Assembly: GCA_016213825.1 (NCBI GenBank)
Contig: JACQZP010000019.1
Span: 124,001 to 188,000, forward strand
DNA from: Acetobacterium woodii
GTDB lineage: Bacteria; Bacillota; Clostridia; Eubacteriales; Eubacteriaceae
Reading direction: 5' to 3'
Length of the DNA stretch: 64,000 nucleotides
Shown here: one piece after another, positions 47,776-55,846 of the stretch
Layout of the letters: every line of letters starts with the position of its first letter
How positions within the stretch are numbered: the first letter of the stretch is position 1
Translations under genes and position numbers: made by a program
The notes under the pieces: model-generated
Databases searched by the model: none
What the model saw: the letters and a program-made list of their open reading frames with translations, nothing else
What the model was told of the DNA's origin: nothing

Positions 47776-47820
47776 ATGCAGTACAAAAATATACACAAGC
47801 GTTTTGCTTAGGAGGTAAAA

Positions 47821-49584
47821 ATGAGTAAACAATTGCTGGCAGTTGCCGGAGGAAAAGACACGGCAGATATTGTTGTGAAAAACGGAAAAATCGTCAATGT
47901 CTATTCGGGAGAAATTTATGACGGTGGGGTTGCCATCAGCGGAGACACGATAGCCGCTGTTGGAGATGTTGATTATACTATTGGCGAAAATACAAAAATT
48001 ATTGATGCCGAAGGACATTTTATTACCCCGGGTTTTATTGATGGGCACATTCATCCGGAAAGTACTAGCCTGTCAATCCGTTCCTTTGCGGAAATTGCCT
48101 TAAAACATGGAACTACGGCCATCCTTACAGATTTACACGAGGTGGGCGTAGTAGGCGGGTTGGAAGCCATTGAGGCGGTACTTGAAGAAGCGGAAGCGAC
48201 TGATTTAAAGCTGTATTTTGTTGTCCCATCCCATGTGCCATTTTCCCCGAATCTGGAAACCAGTGGTGGCAGCTTTAATGCTGAAATTATCAAAAAGGCA
48301 TTGGATCGCCAGGATGCGGTAGGGTTATCAGAGGTCGTTGGGCCCTATGTTCTGGCAGGATTCCCTGATTTGCTGGAATCAATCGATGAAACTCTGGCCA
48401 GAGGAAAAACCGTGCATGGGCATCTGGCAGATATCGAAGGGTCTGCCCTTAATCTCTGCACCGCGGCAGGGATCAGTACCGATCATGAATCACTGTCTGG
48501 TGAGGACGTTGTTGCCAGGTTACGGAATGGTATCCATGTGCAAATTCGTGAGGGATCGGCTGCCCGAAGCTTGAAGGACGGGTTAAAGCCCATAATCGAA
48601 AACAGTCTGGATACATCGCGAGTCAGCATTGTCACAGACGATCTTCATACCATCGATGCTGTCAAAAGAGGGCATCTTGATGACGCAGTTCGAACAGCTT
48701 TGGAAGCGGGAATCGATTTTGTAACGGCCATTCAATTGGTCAGTTTAAATCCAGCGCGAGCCTTTAAGCTTGATCATGAAATTGGCGGTTTGGCCCCAGG
48801 CAAAAGAGCGGATATTAATCTAACCAGCGGTGCCGAAGACTTCAAAGTTATCTCGGTTATCGCCGGCGGAAAACCCATCCTGGATCATGGTAATTTGTTG
48901 ATCGCCTATCCCAAAGCTGATCATCAGCCGATCTTATTAAATACGATCAAATTAGCAAAGCCTGTCGTTGCCGAGGACTTTAAGGTTTATGTATCAGAAA
49001 AAGCCAAACAAGTGAAGGTGCGGGCAATGGAAACCTTACCCTGGATTCCGATTACAAATGAGAGAATTGTTGATCTTAAAGTGAAGGATGGGGTCGTACA
49101 AGCAGATATTGAACAGGATGTTTTATATATTGCCCAGGTAGAACGCTATGGGAAAAACGGAAATATCGGCAAGGCCTTTATGGGTGGATTTAATCTGAAA
49201 GCGGGAGCAATTGCTTCATCCGTTGGTCATGATAACCATAATATTATCGTCCTGGGAACAAATCATGAGGACATTGCTATTGCTGTGAACCGTGTAGCTG
49301 AAATTCAGGGCGGGCAGGTTGTGGTTAACAATGGCGAAGTGTTAAACGAAGTAGCCTATCCTATTTTAGGGTTGTTATCCGATTTGTCAGCGGAAGAATT
49401 GGCGGAAAAGAAAGAAGAACTAAACCAGTCCATTCGCGAATTGGGTTCGGGCATTGCGATACCATTTATGTTCTTATCATTTATTTGTCTGGCTGCTATT
49501 CCATCCTATGCAGTGACAGACCATGGGTTTATTGATGTTATCAAACAGGAAATAATTGATCCTATTCTGGAAATAGTTGAATAA
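47821..49584 (+). CDS. ade: Adenine deaminase
   Basis: 587 residues, the AdeC length. Amidohydrolase motif PGFIDGHIHPEST (~67-79), HGTTAILTDLHEVG (~97), HGHLADIEG (~196), STDHESLSG (~219), TDDLHT (~283). Deaminates adenine to hypoxanthine. AGGAGGT ribosome site. No purine riboswitch precedes it. In a sulfur context it could use adenine released from methylthioadenosine, but ordinary purine salvage is as likely. Confidence 0.9.
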   Translation: MSKQLLAVAGGKDTADIVVKNGKIVNVYSGEIYDGGVAISGDTIAAVGDVDYTIGENTKIIDAEGHFITPGFIDGHIHPESTSLSIRSFAEIALKHGTTAILTDLHEVGVVGGLEAIEAVLEEAEATDLKLYFVVPSHVPFSPNLETSGGSFNAEIIKKALDRQDAVGLSEVVGPYVLAGFPDLLESIDETLARGKTVHGHLADIEGSALNLCTAAGISTDHESLSGEDVVARLRNGIHVQIREGSAARSLKDGLKPIIENSLDTSRVSIVTDDLHTIDAVKRGHLDDAVRTALEAGIDFVTAIQLVSLNPARAFKLDHEIGGLAPGKRADINLTSGAEDFKVISVIAGGKPILDHGNLLIAYPKADHQPILLNTIKLAKPVVAEDFKVYVSEKAKQVKVRAMETLPWIPITNERIVDLKVKDGVVQADIEQDVLYIAQVERYGKNGNIGKAFMGGFNLKAGAIASSVGHDNHNIIVLGTNHEDIAIAVNRVAEIQGGQVVVNNGEVLNEVAYPILGLLSDLSAEELAEKKEELNQSIRELGSGIAIPFMFLSFICLAAIPSYAVTDHGFIDVIKQEIIDPILEIVE

Positions 49585-49600
49585 GCATTGAGGAGAAACG

Positions 49601-49654
49601 ATGGGATTTGATCAGAAATTAATAAATGTAGCATTAGAAAAACTATATTTTTAA
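49601..49654 (+). CDS. Possible 17-codon small ORF after ade
   Basis: AGGAG lies 5 bp before ATG 49601; the peptide has the form MGFDQKLINVALEKLYF and ends 10 bp before a terminator. I recognise nothing in it. It could be a small protein, or the remnant of a decayed gene in the ade operon. Confidence 0.3.
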   Translation: MGFDQKLINVALEKLYF

Positions 49655-49664
49655 GAAGATCGTT

Positions 49665-49710
49665 AAAAAATCACCGCGATAATTTATTTAATTATCACGG
49701 TGATTTTTTT
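49665..49710. terminator. Bidirectional intrinsic terminator
   Basis: AAAAAATCACCGCGATAAT / ATTATCACGGTGATTTTTTT hairpin between convergent ade and amidohydrolase genes. Confidence 0.9.
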
Positions 49711-51073
49711 AAAATGTTTTTGTGGGAAAGCGATTGGGTAGCGTAATGCCTGCTCGTTTACAGATTGAAGCGGCTCTGGCCTTTGCTTCTTTGAGGATAT
49801 CTTTTTCATCTAAGGTTTGAATGGCCCGTTCTTTCATCAGCCACTTGCCATCGCACAAGGTGCTTTCGACGTTTGAGGAGTGCATCGAGGTAACCAGGTT
49901 GGCGATGGGATCATGAAGAGGCAGCATCGAAGCAGAGTTGGGGTTGATAATAATGAGGTCTGCTTTTTTGCCGACTTCGAGACTTCCGTAGAGATCTTCA
50001 TCAAGTAAGGCTTTGGCACCATTTTTAGTGGCCATTTGCAGTATTTCTTCAGCCTTCATAACGGTCGGATCCAAGCGCCAGCCTTTATGGATTAAAGAGG
50101 TCAGCCAGAGTTCGTCTACCATATCCATGCGATTACTGGAAGGGGCTCCGTCGGTACCGATCGTGACACAAATACCTTCTTTGAGCATTTTGGGAACCTT
50201 AGCAAAACCTAGTACTCTCATCGCCGCAGCGGGATTATGAGATACTTTAACTTGTTTGTCCCGGAATAAGGCAACCTCTTCATCAGTCAGCCACACCGTA
50301 TGGACAGCAAGAAAATTTTTGTCCAATACGCCAAGTCGGTTAAGGTGGGTTACGGTGGGTTCACCATAAACTTCCATGGTGTAGTCAATTTCGTCTTTAA
50401 CTTCGGCAACATGCATGTGAAGCCCCACATTATACTTATCAGCCAGCTCTTTAGATTTGATAATCAAATCATCGGAATTATTGAAAATAGTACGCAGTCC
50501 AAACCAAATTTGAACACGACCATCAGCGGTATTATGATACTTTTTTAAATCTTCTTCCTGCTGATCCAATTCATCCTGAGTGCTGCGCTGCCAGATCTTA
50601 GGTAAGCCTTCACCGCAATCCATGACAGATTTGGCCAGCTTTGCCCGGAGTCCAGCTTCGGTCACCCCTCTAACCATACCACTGACAAATTGTCCGCCAG
50701 GCTCAGCAAAAGAAGTCACGCCGGCCCGGATCTGCTCAAGACTGCAAAGCAGGGTCGAGATATAAGAATCCTCTTCGGTCAGGTTACTTTCATATGGCCA
50801 GATACGTTCATGAAGCCAGGTTAATAAATTGACATCGTCGCCAAGTCCCCGGCCCAGTTGTTGTGATGTATGCACATGGGTGTTGACAAATCCCGGGAGT
50901 ACATATTTGCCCTTTGCATTAATTTTTTCGGCCTTTTTTTTGACGAGTTTGTTATCCACCTTACCAACCGCAATTATTTTATCGTTCTCAATCAAGATAC
51001 TTCCATTTGTATAGACTTGATTTTTAGCGTTCATTGTAACAATGTAAGCGTTCTTAATTAAAATTTGTCCCAT
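49709..51073 (-). CDS. Amidohydrolase of the MTA/SAH deaminase-like (AtzA/TrzN) group
   Basis: 454 residues. Metal site HVHTSQ (~66), substrate/metal segment HMHVAEVKDE (~222), HTVW (~258), SHNPAAAMR (~277) and GTDGAPSSN (~302). Family includes 5-methylthioadenosine / S-adenosylhomocysteine deaminases, guanine deaminase and triazine hydrolases. Its promoter holds a perfect copy of the sulfur-regulon operator, which favours a sulfur nucleoside such as MTA or SAH. That specificity is inference. Confidence 0.75.
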   Translation of the reverse strand: MGQILIKNAYIVTMNAKNQVYTNGSILIENDKIIAVGKVDNKLVKKKAEKINAKGKYVLPGFVNTHVHTSQQLGRGLGDDVNLLTWLHERIWPYESNLTEEDSYISTLLCSLEQIRAGVTSFAEPGGQFVSGMVRGVTEAGLRAKLAKSVMDCGEGLPKIWQRSTQDELDQQEEDLKKYHNTADGRVQIWFGLRTIFNNSDDLIIKSKELADKYNVGLHMHVAEVKDEIDYTMEVYGEPTVTHLNRLGVLDKNFLAVHTVWLTDEEVALFRDKQVKVSHNPAAAMRVLGFAKVPKMLKEGICVTIGTDGAPSSNRMDMVDELWLTSLIHKGWRLDPTVMKAEEILQMATKNGAKALLDEDLYGSLEVGKKADLIIINPNSASMLPLHDPIANLVTSMHSSNVESTLCDGKWLMKERAIQTLDEKDILKEAKARAASICKRAGITLPNRFPTKTF

Positions 51074-51100
51074 TGATGCCTCCTTATTTAAAACGTGATA

Positions 51101-51158
51101 TTCATATCGTAAAAATATGAATTAAAATACATTATACTCTTTAAAGTGAAATTGTCAA
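51101..51158 (-). promoter_or_regulatory. Promoter and operator of the MTA/SAH deaminase-like gene
   Basis: On the - strand: TTGACA (51158-51153), 16-bp spacer, TATAAT (51136-51131), then TTCATAT-N7-ATATGAA (51121-51101), a perfect dyad identical in both arms to the cysK one. Confidence 0.75.
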
Positions 51159-51213
51159 TATGATGATGGGTATAATAGCAACTTATCCACTTGGCATAAA
51201 ATCAAAAACATCC

Positions 51214-51272
51214 TTGACAAATTTTATTCTATGCGATATTATTTCATATAAATCATATATGCTTTATATGAA
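51214..51272 (+). promoter_or_regulatory. Promoter with two overlapping operators before the M20 deacylase
   Basis: TTGACA (51214-51219), 17-bp spacer, TATTAT (51237-51242). Two overlapping CATAT-N7-ATATG dyads offset by 9 bp (cores 51245-51261 and 51254-51270). Their outer arms also form a larger TTTCATATAAA / TTTATATGAAA palindrome. Confidence 0.75.
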
Positions 51273-51292
51273 ATAAAGTGAAGCGGGTTAAT

Positions 51293-52513
51293 ATGAATAT
51301 TCAAGCTAATATAGAAAAAGAGAAAGACTATCTGGTGTCGGTTAGGCGACATTTACATAAAAACCCTGAGTTGAGTTTAAAAGAATATGAAACAGCCACT
51401 TATATCGAAGAACAGCTGGATTCTTTTGGGATTACTCACCGCAGAGTGGGGGAAACTGGCGTTTTAGGAATTATTACTGGCAAGCAGGGAAGTGGCAACA
51501 AAATTTTATTGAGAGCCGACATCGATGCCCTGCCCATTCAAGAAAATACATCAGCCACTTATCGCTCAAAAAAACCAAATGTCATGCATGCCTGTGGGCA
51601 TGATGTCCATACCGCGGCACTTCTTGGGGCGGCTAAAATTCTCCAGGCACAAAGCGAACTATTTGCAGGTGAAGTATTACTGGTGTTTCAAGCGGCGGAA
51701 GAATTCGGTCGGGGATCACAATATTTTCTGGCAGAGAAGATAACAAAGGATGTCGATCGTTCATTCGGCATTCATGTCGCTCCTGATTTCCCGGTCGGTA
51801 CCATCGCAATGACCAAAGGTGCTGATGCAGCAAGCTGTGATTATTTTAAAATTGCGGTAAAAGGAAAGGGTGCCCACATTTCAAAAGTACATCAGGGCAT
51901 TGATGCCTTACATATTGCGAGTTTGATTGTCACGGAACTTCAGACTTTGGTAAAACGAATTGTTGATCCCTGTGAAGTTGCATTAATTGGCGTAGGCAAA
52001 ATTTCATCAGGTACTTCTTATAATATTATTGCTGAAGATGCGTTTTTAGAAGGGACGACTCGCGCCTTTACCAATGAGACTCAAGGTCTGCTGCAATCAG
52101 CAATACCAGAATTAGCCGATCAGATTGCTCAGAAACACGGTGGCAAGGCAACAACTAAATTTGAATCATTTGCAGCAGCTCTTATTAATGACGATATCGC
52201 TTTTGATGAAGTATATAAGATAGCCAGTTTAATCATCGGCGAAGAAAATATTGTCACTGAACAAGAGCTCATTGTAGGGCTGGGATCAGATGACTTTTCA
52301 GAATACCTACAAGATACAAAGGGCGTTTATGTGCATATTGGCACAGCCAATGAACACAACCCGGATACAAAGTACTCTTTGCATAACAATAAATTTGATG
52401 TGGATGAACAGGCGTTGCTGATAGCAGCAAGTCTGCATATTGAATATGCTCTTTCCATTTTAAAAGGCGAGACGGATATCCATTTATGGGACAGCTATGC
52501 TTATAGCATCTAA
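51293..52513 (+). CDS. M20-family amidohydrolase/deacylase
   Basis: 406 residues from ATG 51293 (weak AAGCGGG site); GTG 51278 abuts the operator and is less likely. LRADIDALPIQE (~71), HACGHDVHTAALLG (~96-109), AAEEFGRG (~130) and the lid domain are those of the hippurate hydrolase / N-acyl-amino-acid deacylase group. In B. subtilis a CymR-controlled member deacetylates N-acetyl-S-substituted cysteines; a like role is inferred here from the operators. Confidence 0.8.
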   Translation: MNIQANIEKEKDYLVSVRRHLHKNPELSLKEYETATYIEEQLDSFGITHRRVGETGVLGIITGKQGSGNKILLRADIDALPIQENTSATYRSKKPNVMHACGHDVHTAALLGAAKILQAQSELFAGEVLLVFQAAEEFGRGSQYFLAEKITKDVDRSFGIHVAPDFPVGTIAMTKGADAASCDYFKIAVKGKGAHISKVHQGIDALHIASLIVTELQTLVKRIVDPCEVALIGVGKISSGTSYNIIAEDAFLEGTTRAFTNETQGLLQSAIPELADQIAQKHGGKATTKFESFAAALINDDIAFDEVYKIASLIIGEENIVTEQELIVGLGSDDFSEYLQDTKGVYVHIGTANEHNPDTKYSLHNNKFDVDEQALLIAASLHIEYALSILKGETDIHLWDSYAYSI

Positions 52514-52587
52514 AATAATCCAGGTCAATTTAAAATAATATGAGAACCCGTTTTGAAAAAATCTCGTGTAAAAACCAAGGAGGAGCT

Positions 52588-53973
52588 ATGGACGAAAACA
52601 TTGTTTTAAAGAAACTGTATGAAAAATATATCAGTCCGACAAAAAAGAAGCGTGAAAAATATATGGGTGTTGAAATTGAAATACCGATTGTCAATCTAAA
52701 TGGCGAACCGGTCGAGTTTTCCATCGTTCATCAACTGACGGATGCATTTGCGGCAGAGTTTAAAATGGTACCTATCAGCGTTGACGATGATGGCCACATC
52801 TGCTCACTTCAAAATTATCAAAACGGTGATAATTTTTCTTATGACTGCTCCTATAATAATTTGGAACTTTCAATGGGTAAGGAACAAAACCTGAATATTT
52901 TATCAGAAAGATTCAAAACGTATTATTCATTTATTAATGGTTTTTTAAACCTGTTTAATCATACTCTTACCGGTATGGGGATTAATCCTTATCGAAAAAC
53001 GAATCGAAATGTACCCATAAAGAATGAGCGCTATCGCATGTTATATCATTACCTGGGGTCATATAAAAATTATTCACATCCGGAATTTTTCCATAATTAT
53101 TCAGATTATGGGATGTTCTCCAGTGCGTCTCAGGTGCAGATTGATGTGGACTATGCTGATTTGTTGGATACGATCAATGTTTTTTCAAAGTTGGAACCCA
53201 TTAAAGCCTTGTTATTTTCCAATGCAGTGATGCCAGAAGATGAACATGGTACGCTTTGCGTTCGGGATATGTTATGGAACAACAGTATGCACGGAGTCAA
53301 TTCTAAAAATGTTGGACTGTTTGAATGCGAATTAAAAAGTGAAGATGATTTACTTGCGTATATCGCTAAAACAAGTTTATATTGTACCATGCGAGACGGA
53401 AGGTACATTAATTTTGAGCCGACTCCCGTGTTGGAATACTTCAAAAAAGATACGATCAATGGAGAATTCTGGAATGGAACTGCGTACGAAAAGATAACCT
53501 TTCAGCCTCAAATTGAAGATATTGAATATCACAGAACCTTTAAGTTTGAAGACCTGACTTTTCGTGGAACCATTGAATTTCGCAGTTGCTGTTGTCAGCC
53601 AATTTCTGATGCGATGACCGTGGCGGCTTTTCACATTGGTTTGATTACGGTTTTGGATCAAGTGAAACTATTTCTGGACGATGATGACGTTCTATTTAAA
53701 AAAGGTTTAAAAATAGCAAGCTTGCGGGAAGCATTCTGTCGCGGTGAGGTGCCGGAATATATTGATGAAGATGAGCTCCAGTCACTTGTTTTGTCAATAT
53801 TAAATCTCGCCTGTACCGGACTAGAAAAACGCGGCTTTGACGAAGCGCACTTTTTGGATCCGCTTTATGAACGGGCAAAGAAAAAAACCAATCCAGCCAA
53901 AGAGTATTTGACGGCCATTACACAAAATGTACCAATAAAAGAGCTGATTTTGCAATATGCAGCGCTTGATTAA
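52588..53973 (+). CDS. Glutamate-cysteine ligase-like protein
   Basis: 461 residues from ATG 52588 behind AAGGAGG; an ATG 48 bp upstream lacks a site. KYMGVEIEIPIVNLNGEPVEF (~28-48), SYDCSYNNLELSMGKEQNL (~83) and TFRGTIEFRSCCCQPISDA (~325) fit the glutamate-cysteine ligase fold. Family reaction: ATP-dependent gamma-glutamyl bond to the amino group of cysteine. It is 74 bp after the M20 gene in the same operon. It could act on a cysteine analogue; no glutathione synthetase is nearby. Confidence 0.65.
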   Translation: MDENIVLKKLYEKYISPTKKKREKYMGVEIEIPIVNLNGEPVEFSIVHQLTDAFAAEFKMVPISVDDDGHICSLQNYQNGDNFSYDCSYNNLELSMGKEQNLNILSERFKTYYSFINGFLNLFNHTLTGMGINPYRKTNRNVPIKNERYRMLYHYLGSYKNYSHPEFFHNYSDYGMFSSASQVQIDVDYADLLDTINVFSKLEPIKALLFSNAVMPEDEHGTLCVRDMLWNNSMHGVNSKNVGLFECELKSEDDLLAYIAKTSLYCTMRDGRYINFEPTPVLEYFKKDTINGEFWNGTAYEKITFQPQIEDIEYHRTFKFEDLTFRGTIEFRSCCCQPISDAMTVAAFHIGLITVLDQVKLFLDDDDVLFKKGLKIASLREAFCRGEVPEYIDEDELQSLVLSILNLACTGLEKRGFDEAHFLDPLYERAKKKTNPAKEYLTAITQNVPIKELILQYAALD

Positions 53974-54015
53974 GTTCTAAATGAAAATAAAAAGAAGATA
54001 AGTAAAAAATAATTG

Positions 54016-54069
54016 TTGACAAATATCGACAACTGATTTAAAATACATTAAACATATAGGAATTATATA
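54016..54069 (+). promoter_or_regulatory. Promoter and operator of the permease operon
   Basis: TTGACA (54016-54021), 17-bp spacer, TAAAAT (54039-54044), then CATAT-N7-ATATA (54053-54069), a one-mismatch copy of the dyad. The gap 53974-54375 contains this promoter, RNA element copy C, its terminator and a cysteine leader ORF. Confidence 0.7.
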
Positions 54070-54089
54070 ATTTGAATATGAGCTTGTTT

Positions 54090-54151
54090 TACTGCTGACT
54101 AGAAAACTAGAGGCTGTATACCTTAACCAGGAATACAGCCTCTAGTTTTTT
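54090..54151 (+). promoter_or_regulatory. RNA element with terminator, copy C (permease leader)
   Basis: Outer stem TACTGC/GCTGTA (one mismatch), TGA, inner stem CTAG-AAAA-CTAG, AG (54090-54118). The alternative fold is a 13-bp perfect terminator, CTAGAGGCTGTAT (54107-54119) with ATACAGCCTCTAG (54133-54145) and six T. Its 5' arm uses the inner-stem 3' strand, the AG and the outer-stem 3' strand, so the two folds exclude each other. Confidence 0.85.
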
Positions 54152-54305
54152 GTCAAAAGCGCTAGAACGTTTAGCTGGAAGCTCTATTTTATATGAGGTC
54201 GTAGTAATATTAAACAATAGGTTTGTAGGCAGTACGGGCAAATGGACTTCATAAAATTTTAAGATTTCTATTGATTTAATTAATTGATTAAGGGAGTGAA
54301 AAGTC

Positions 54306-54332
54306 ATGAAACGATGTTGTATTAGCGTATAA
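54306..54332 (+). CDS. Minimal cysteine leader peptide before the permease
   Basis: Eight codons, MKRCCISV, from ATG 54306 with GGGAG 9 bp upstream; two adjacent Cys codons (TGT TGT, 54315-54320). It ends 44 bp before the permease start and downstream of element C. No terminator follows, so any effect would be on translation or Rho access rather than intrinsic attenuation. Confidence 0.55.
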   Translation: MKRCCISV

Positions 54333-54375
54333 ATGTTGATTAATGAAAAAGTATTCAAATAAGGAGGTTATCCAA

Positions 54376-55827
54376 ATGAGTAAAAATAATAAAAGTGAAC
54401 AAATCAGCAAATCGGGTTTAAGATCCGAATACTTAACACCCCTTGAGGTATTGGGGCAGTCAATAGCTAACATTGCACCCAGTGCAACACCGGCGCTGGT
54501 AATTCCACTAGTTTTTGCAACGGCCGGAAATGGAACCTGGTTGGCATATTTATTTGCAACGATTGCAATCGCATTTGTGGCAGCAAATCTAAATCAATTT
54601 ACCAGAAGATCGGCATCGCCGGGTTCTTTATATGCTTATGTCGCCAAAGGACTTGGTTCAAATGTTGGTGTTATTGCTGGTTGGGCCCTGGTTTTGGCCT
54701 ATATTTTAACAGGCGGTGCGGTACTTACCGGATTTGTTAACTATGCAAACGTACTGTTTGAATATGGTGGAATTACGATTCCGCCAGTGTTGATCGCCAT
54801 TGTCGGTGCAGTCGGAGCGTGGTTTTTAGCGTTTAAAGATATAAAACTTTCCACCAAAATTATGCTGGTCCTTGAAGTCATCTCGTTATTATTGATTATT
54901 ATCCTTGCTCTGGTGGTTATTATAAGTAATGGATTTACATTTGACTTTGGACAATTATCGTTAGAAGGTGTATCCATAACCAGTATTGGAACCGGATTGG
55001 TGCTGGCATTTTTTAGTTTTACCGGTTTTGAAAGTGCATCGTCTTTAGGTGATGAAGCAAAAAATCCCTTGAAATCAATTCCCCGAGCAGTTATTCGCAG
55101 TGCCTTATTTGTTGGGATATTCTTTGTTGTGTTGTCTTATTCAGAAGTTTTAGGATTTATTGGCAGCAGTACTACTCTTGACAGTGCCGCAGCTCCATTA
55201 TCTGATATTGCAACGACATATGGAATTGGATTCTTTGGTCCACTTATTTCGATTGGGGCTTTAATCAGTTTTTGGGCGTGCTTTCTGGCTTGCACCAATT
55301 CAGGCGCAAGAATACTGTTTACCATGAGTCAACACGGTATTTTTCATTCATTGATTGGCGATGCCCATGCAGATAACAAAACTCCCCACATTGCCATCAC
55401 AATTACAGCTTTACTGGCAACGATTGTTCCGGTAATTTTGATTGGATCAGGAGCCGGTTTGTTTGATATTTACGGTTGGATAGGTACCATTGCAACCTAT
55501 GGGTTTATTACCCTTTATACGCTCATATCGATTGCAGCACCGGTTTATCTTTATCATGAAAAAGAGCTAAAACCAAAGAATGTTATTATTTCGGTAGCTT
55601 CTGTCCTGGTGTTGCTGATCCCAATTATTGGCAGCATTTACTCGAATGCCCAGGCGGCACCATATAGCTGGTTTATATTTATTTATCTTGGATGGTTGGT
55701 GCTGGGTGCTATTTGGTTGGCATTTAGAAAGGTTCAAACACCGGATGTTTCTAGTGAAGTGAGCACTCGGATTGAAACGGTGCATCAACATTATCGCGAA
55801 GCAAGAGCAAACGGTGATGGAATTTAA
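54376..55827 (+). CDS. APC-superfamily amino acid permease
   Basis: 483 residues, about twelve membrane helices. The first helix region LGQSIANIAPSATPAL and GLVLAFFSFTGFESASSLGDEAKNP (~215) are typical of APC amino-acid/amine permeases. ATG 54376 has AAGGAGGT at 54361-54368; an in-frame ATG at 54343 lies before that site. Operator, RNA element and cysteine leader all mark it as a sulfur-regulated importer, perhaps of cystine, methionine or an S-substituted cysteine. Confidence 0.85.
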   Translation: MSKNNKSEQISKSGLRSEYLTPLEVLGQSIANIAPSATPALVIPLVFATAGNGTWLAYLFATIAIAFVAANLNQFTRRSASPGSLYAYVAKGLGSNVGVIAGWALVLAYILTGGAVLTGFVNYANVLFEYGGITIPPVLIAIVGAVGAWFLAFKDIKLSTKIMLVLEVISLLLIIILALVVIISNGFTFDFGQLSLEGVSITSIGTGLVLAFFSFTGFESASSLGDEAKNPLKSIPRAVIRSALFVGIFFVVLSYSEVLGFIGSSTTLDSAAAPLSDIATTYGIGFFGPLISIGALISFWACFLACTNSGARILFTMSQHGIFHSLIGDAHADNKTPHIAITITALLATIVPVILIGSGAGLFDIYGWIGTIATYGFITLYTLISIAAPVYLYHEKELKPKNVIISVASVLVLLIPIIGSIYSNAQAAPYSWFIFIYLGWLVLGAIWLAFRKVQTPDVSSEVSTRIETVHQHYREARANGDGI

Positions 55828-55846
55828 TTTACAATGAGGTGAAAAT

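Noticed and set aside
47690-47820. Purine riboswitch before adenine deaminase
   Set aside because: The only structure is a terminator belonging to the upstream nifDK operon; the conserved purine-aptamer loops are absent.
53974-54375. T-box or SAM riboswitch before the permease
   Set aside because: No T-box sequence (AGGGTGG-type) or SAM-I core is present; the conserved part is the short four-copy element.
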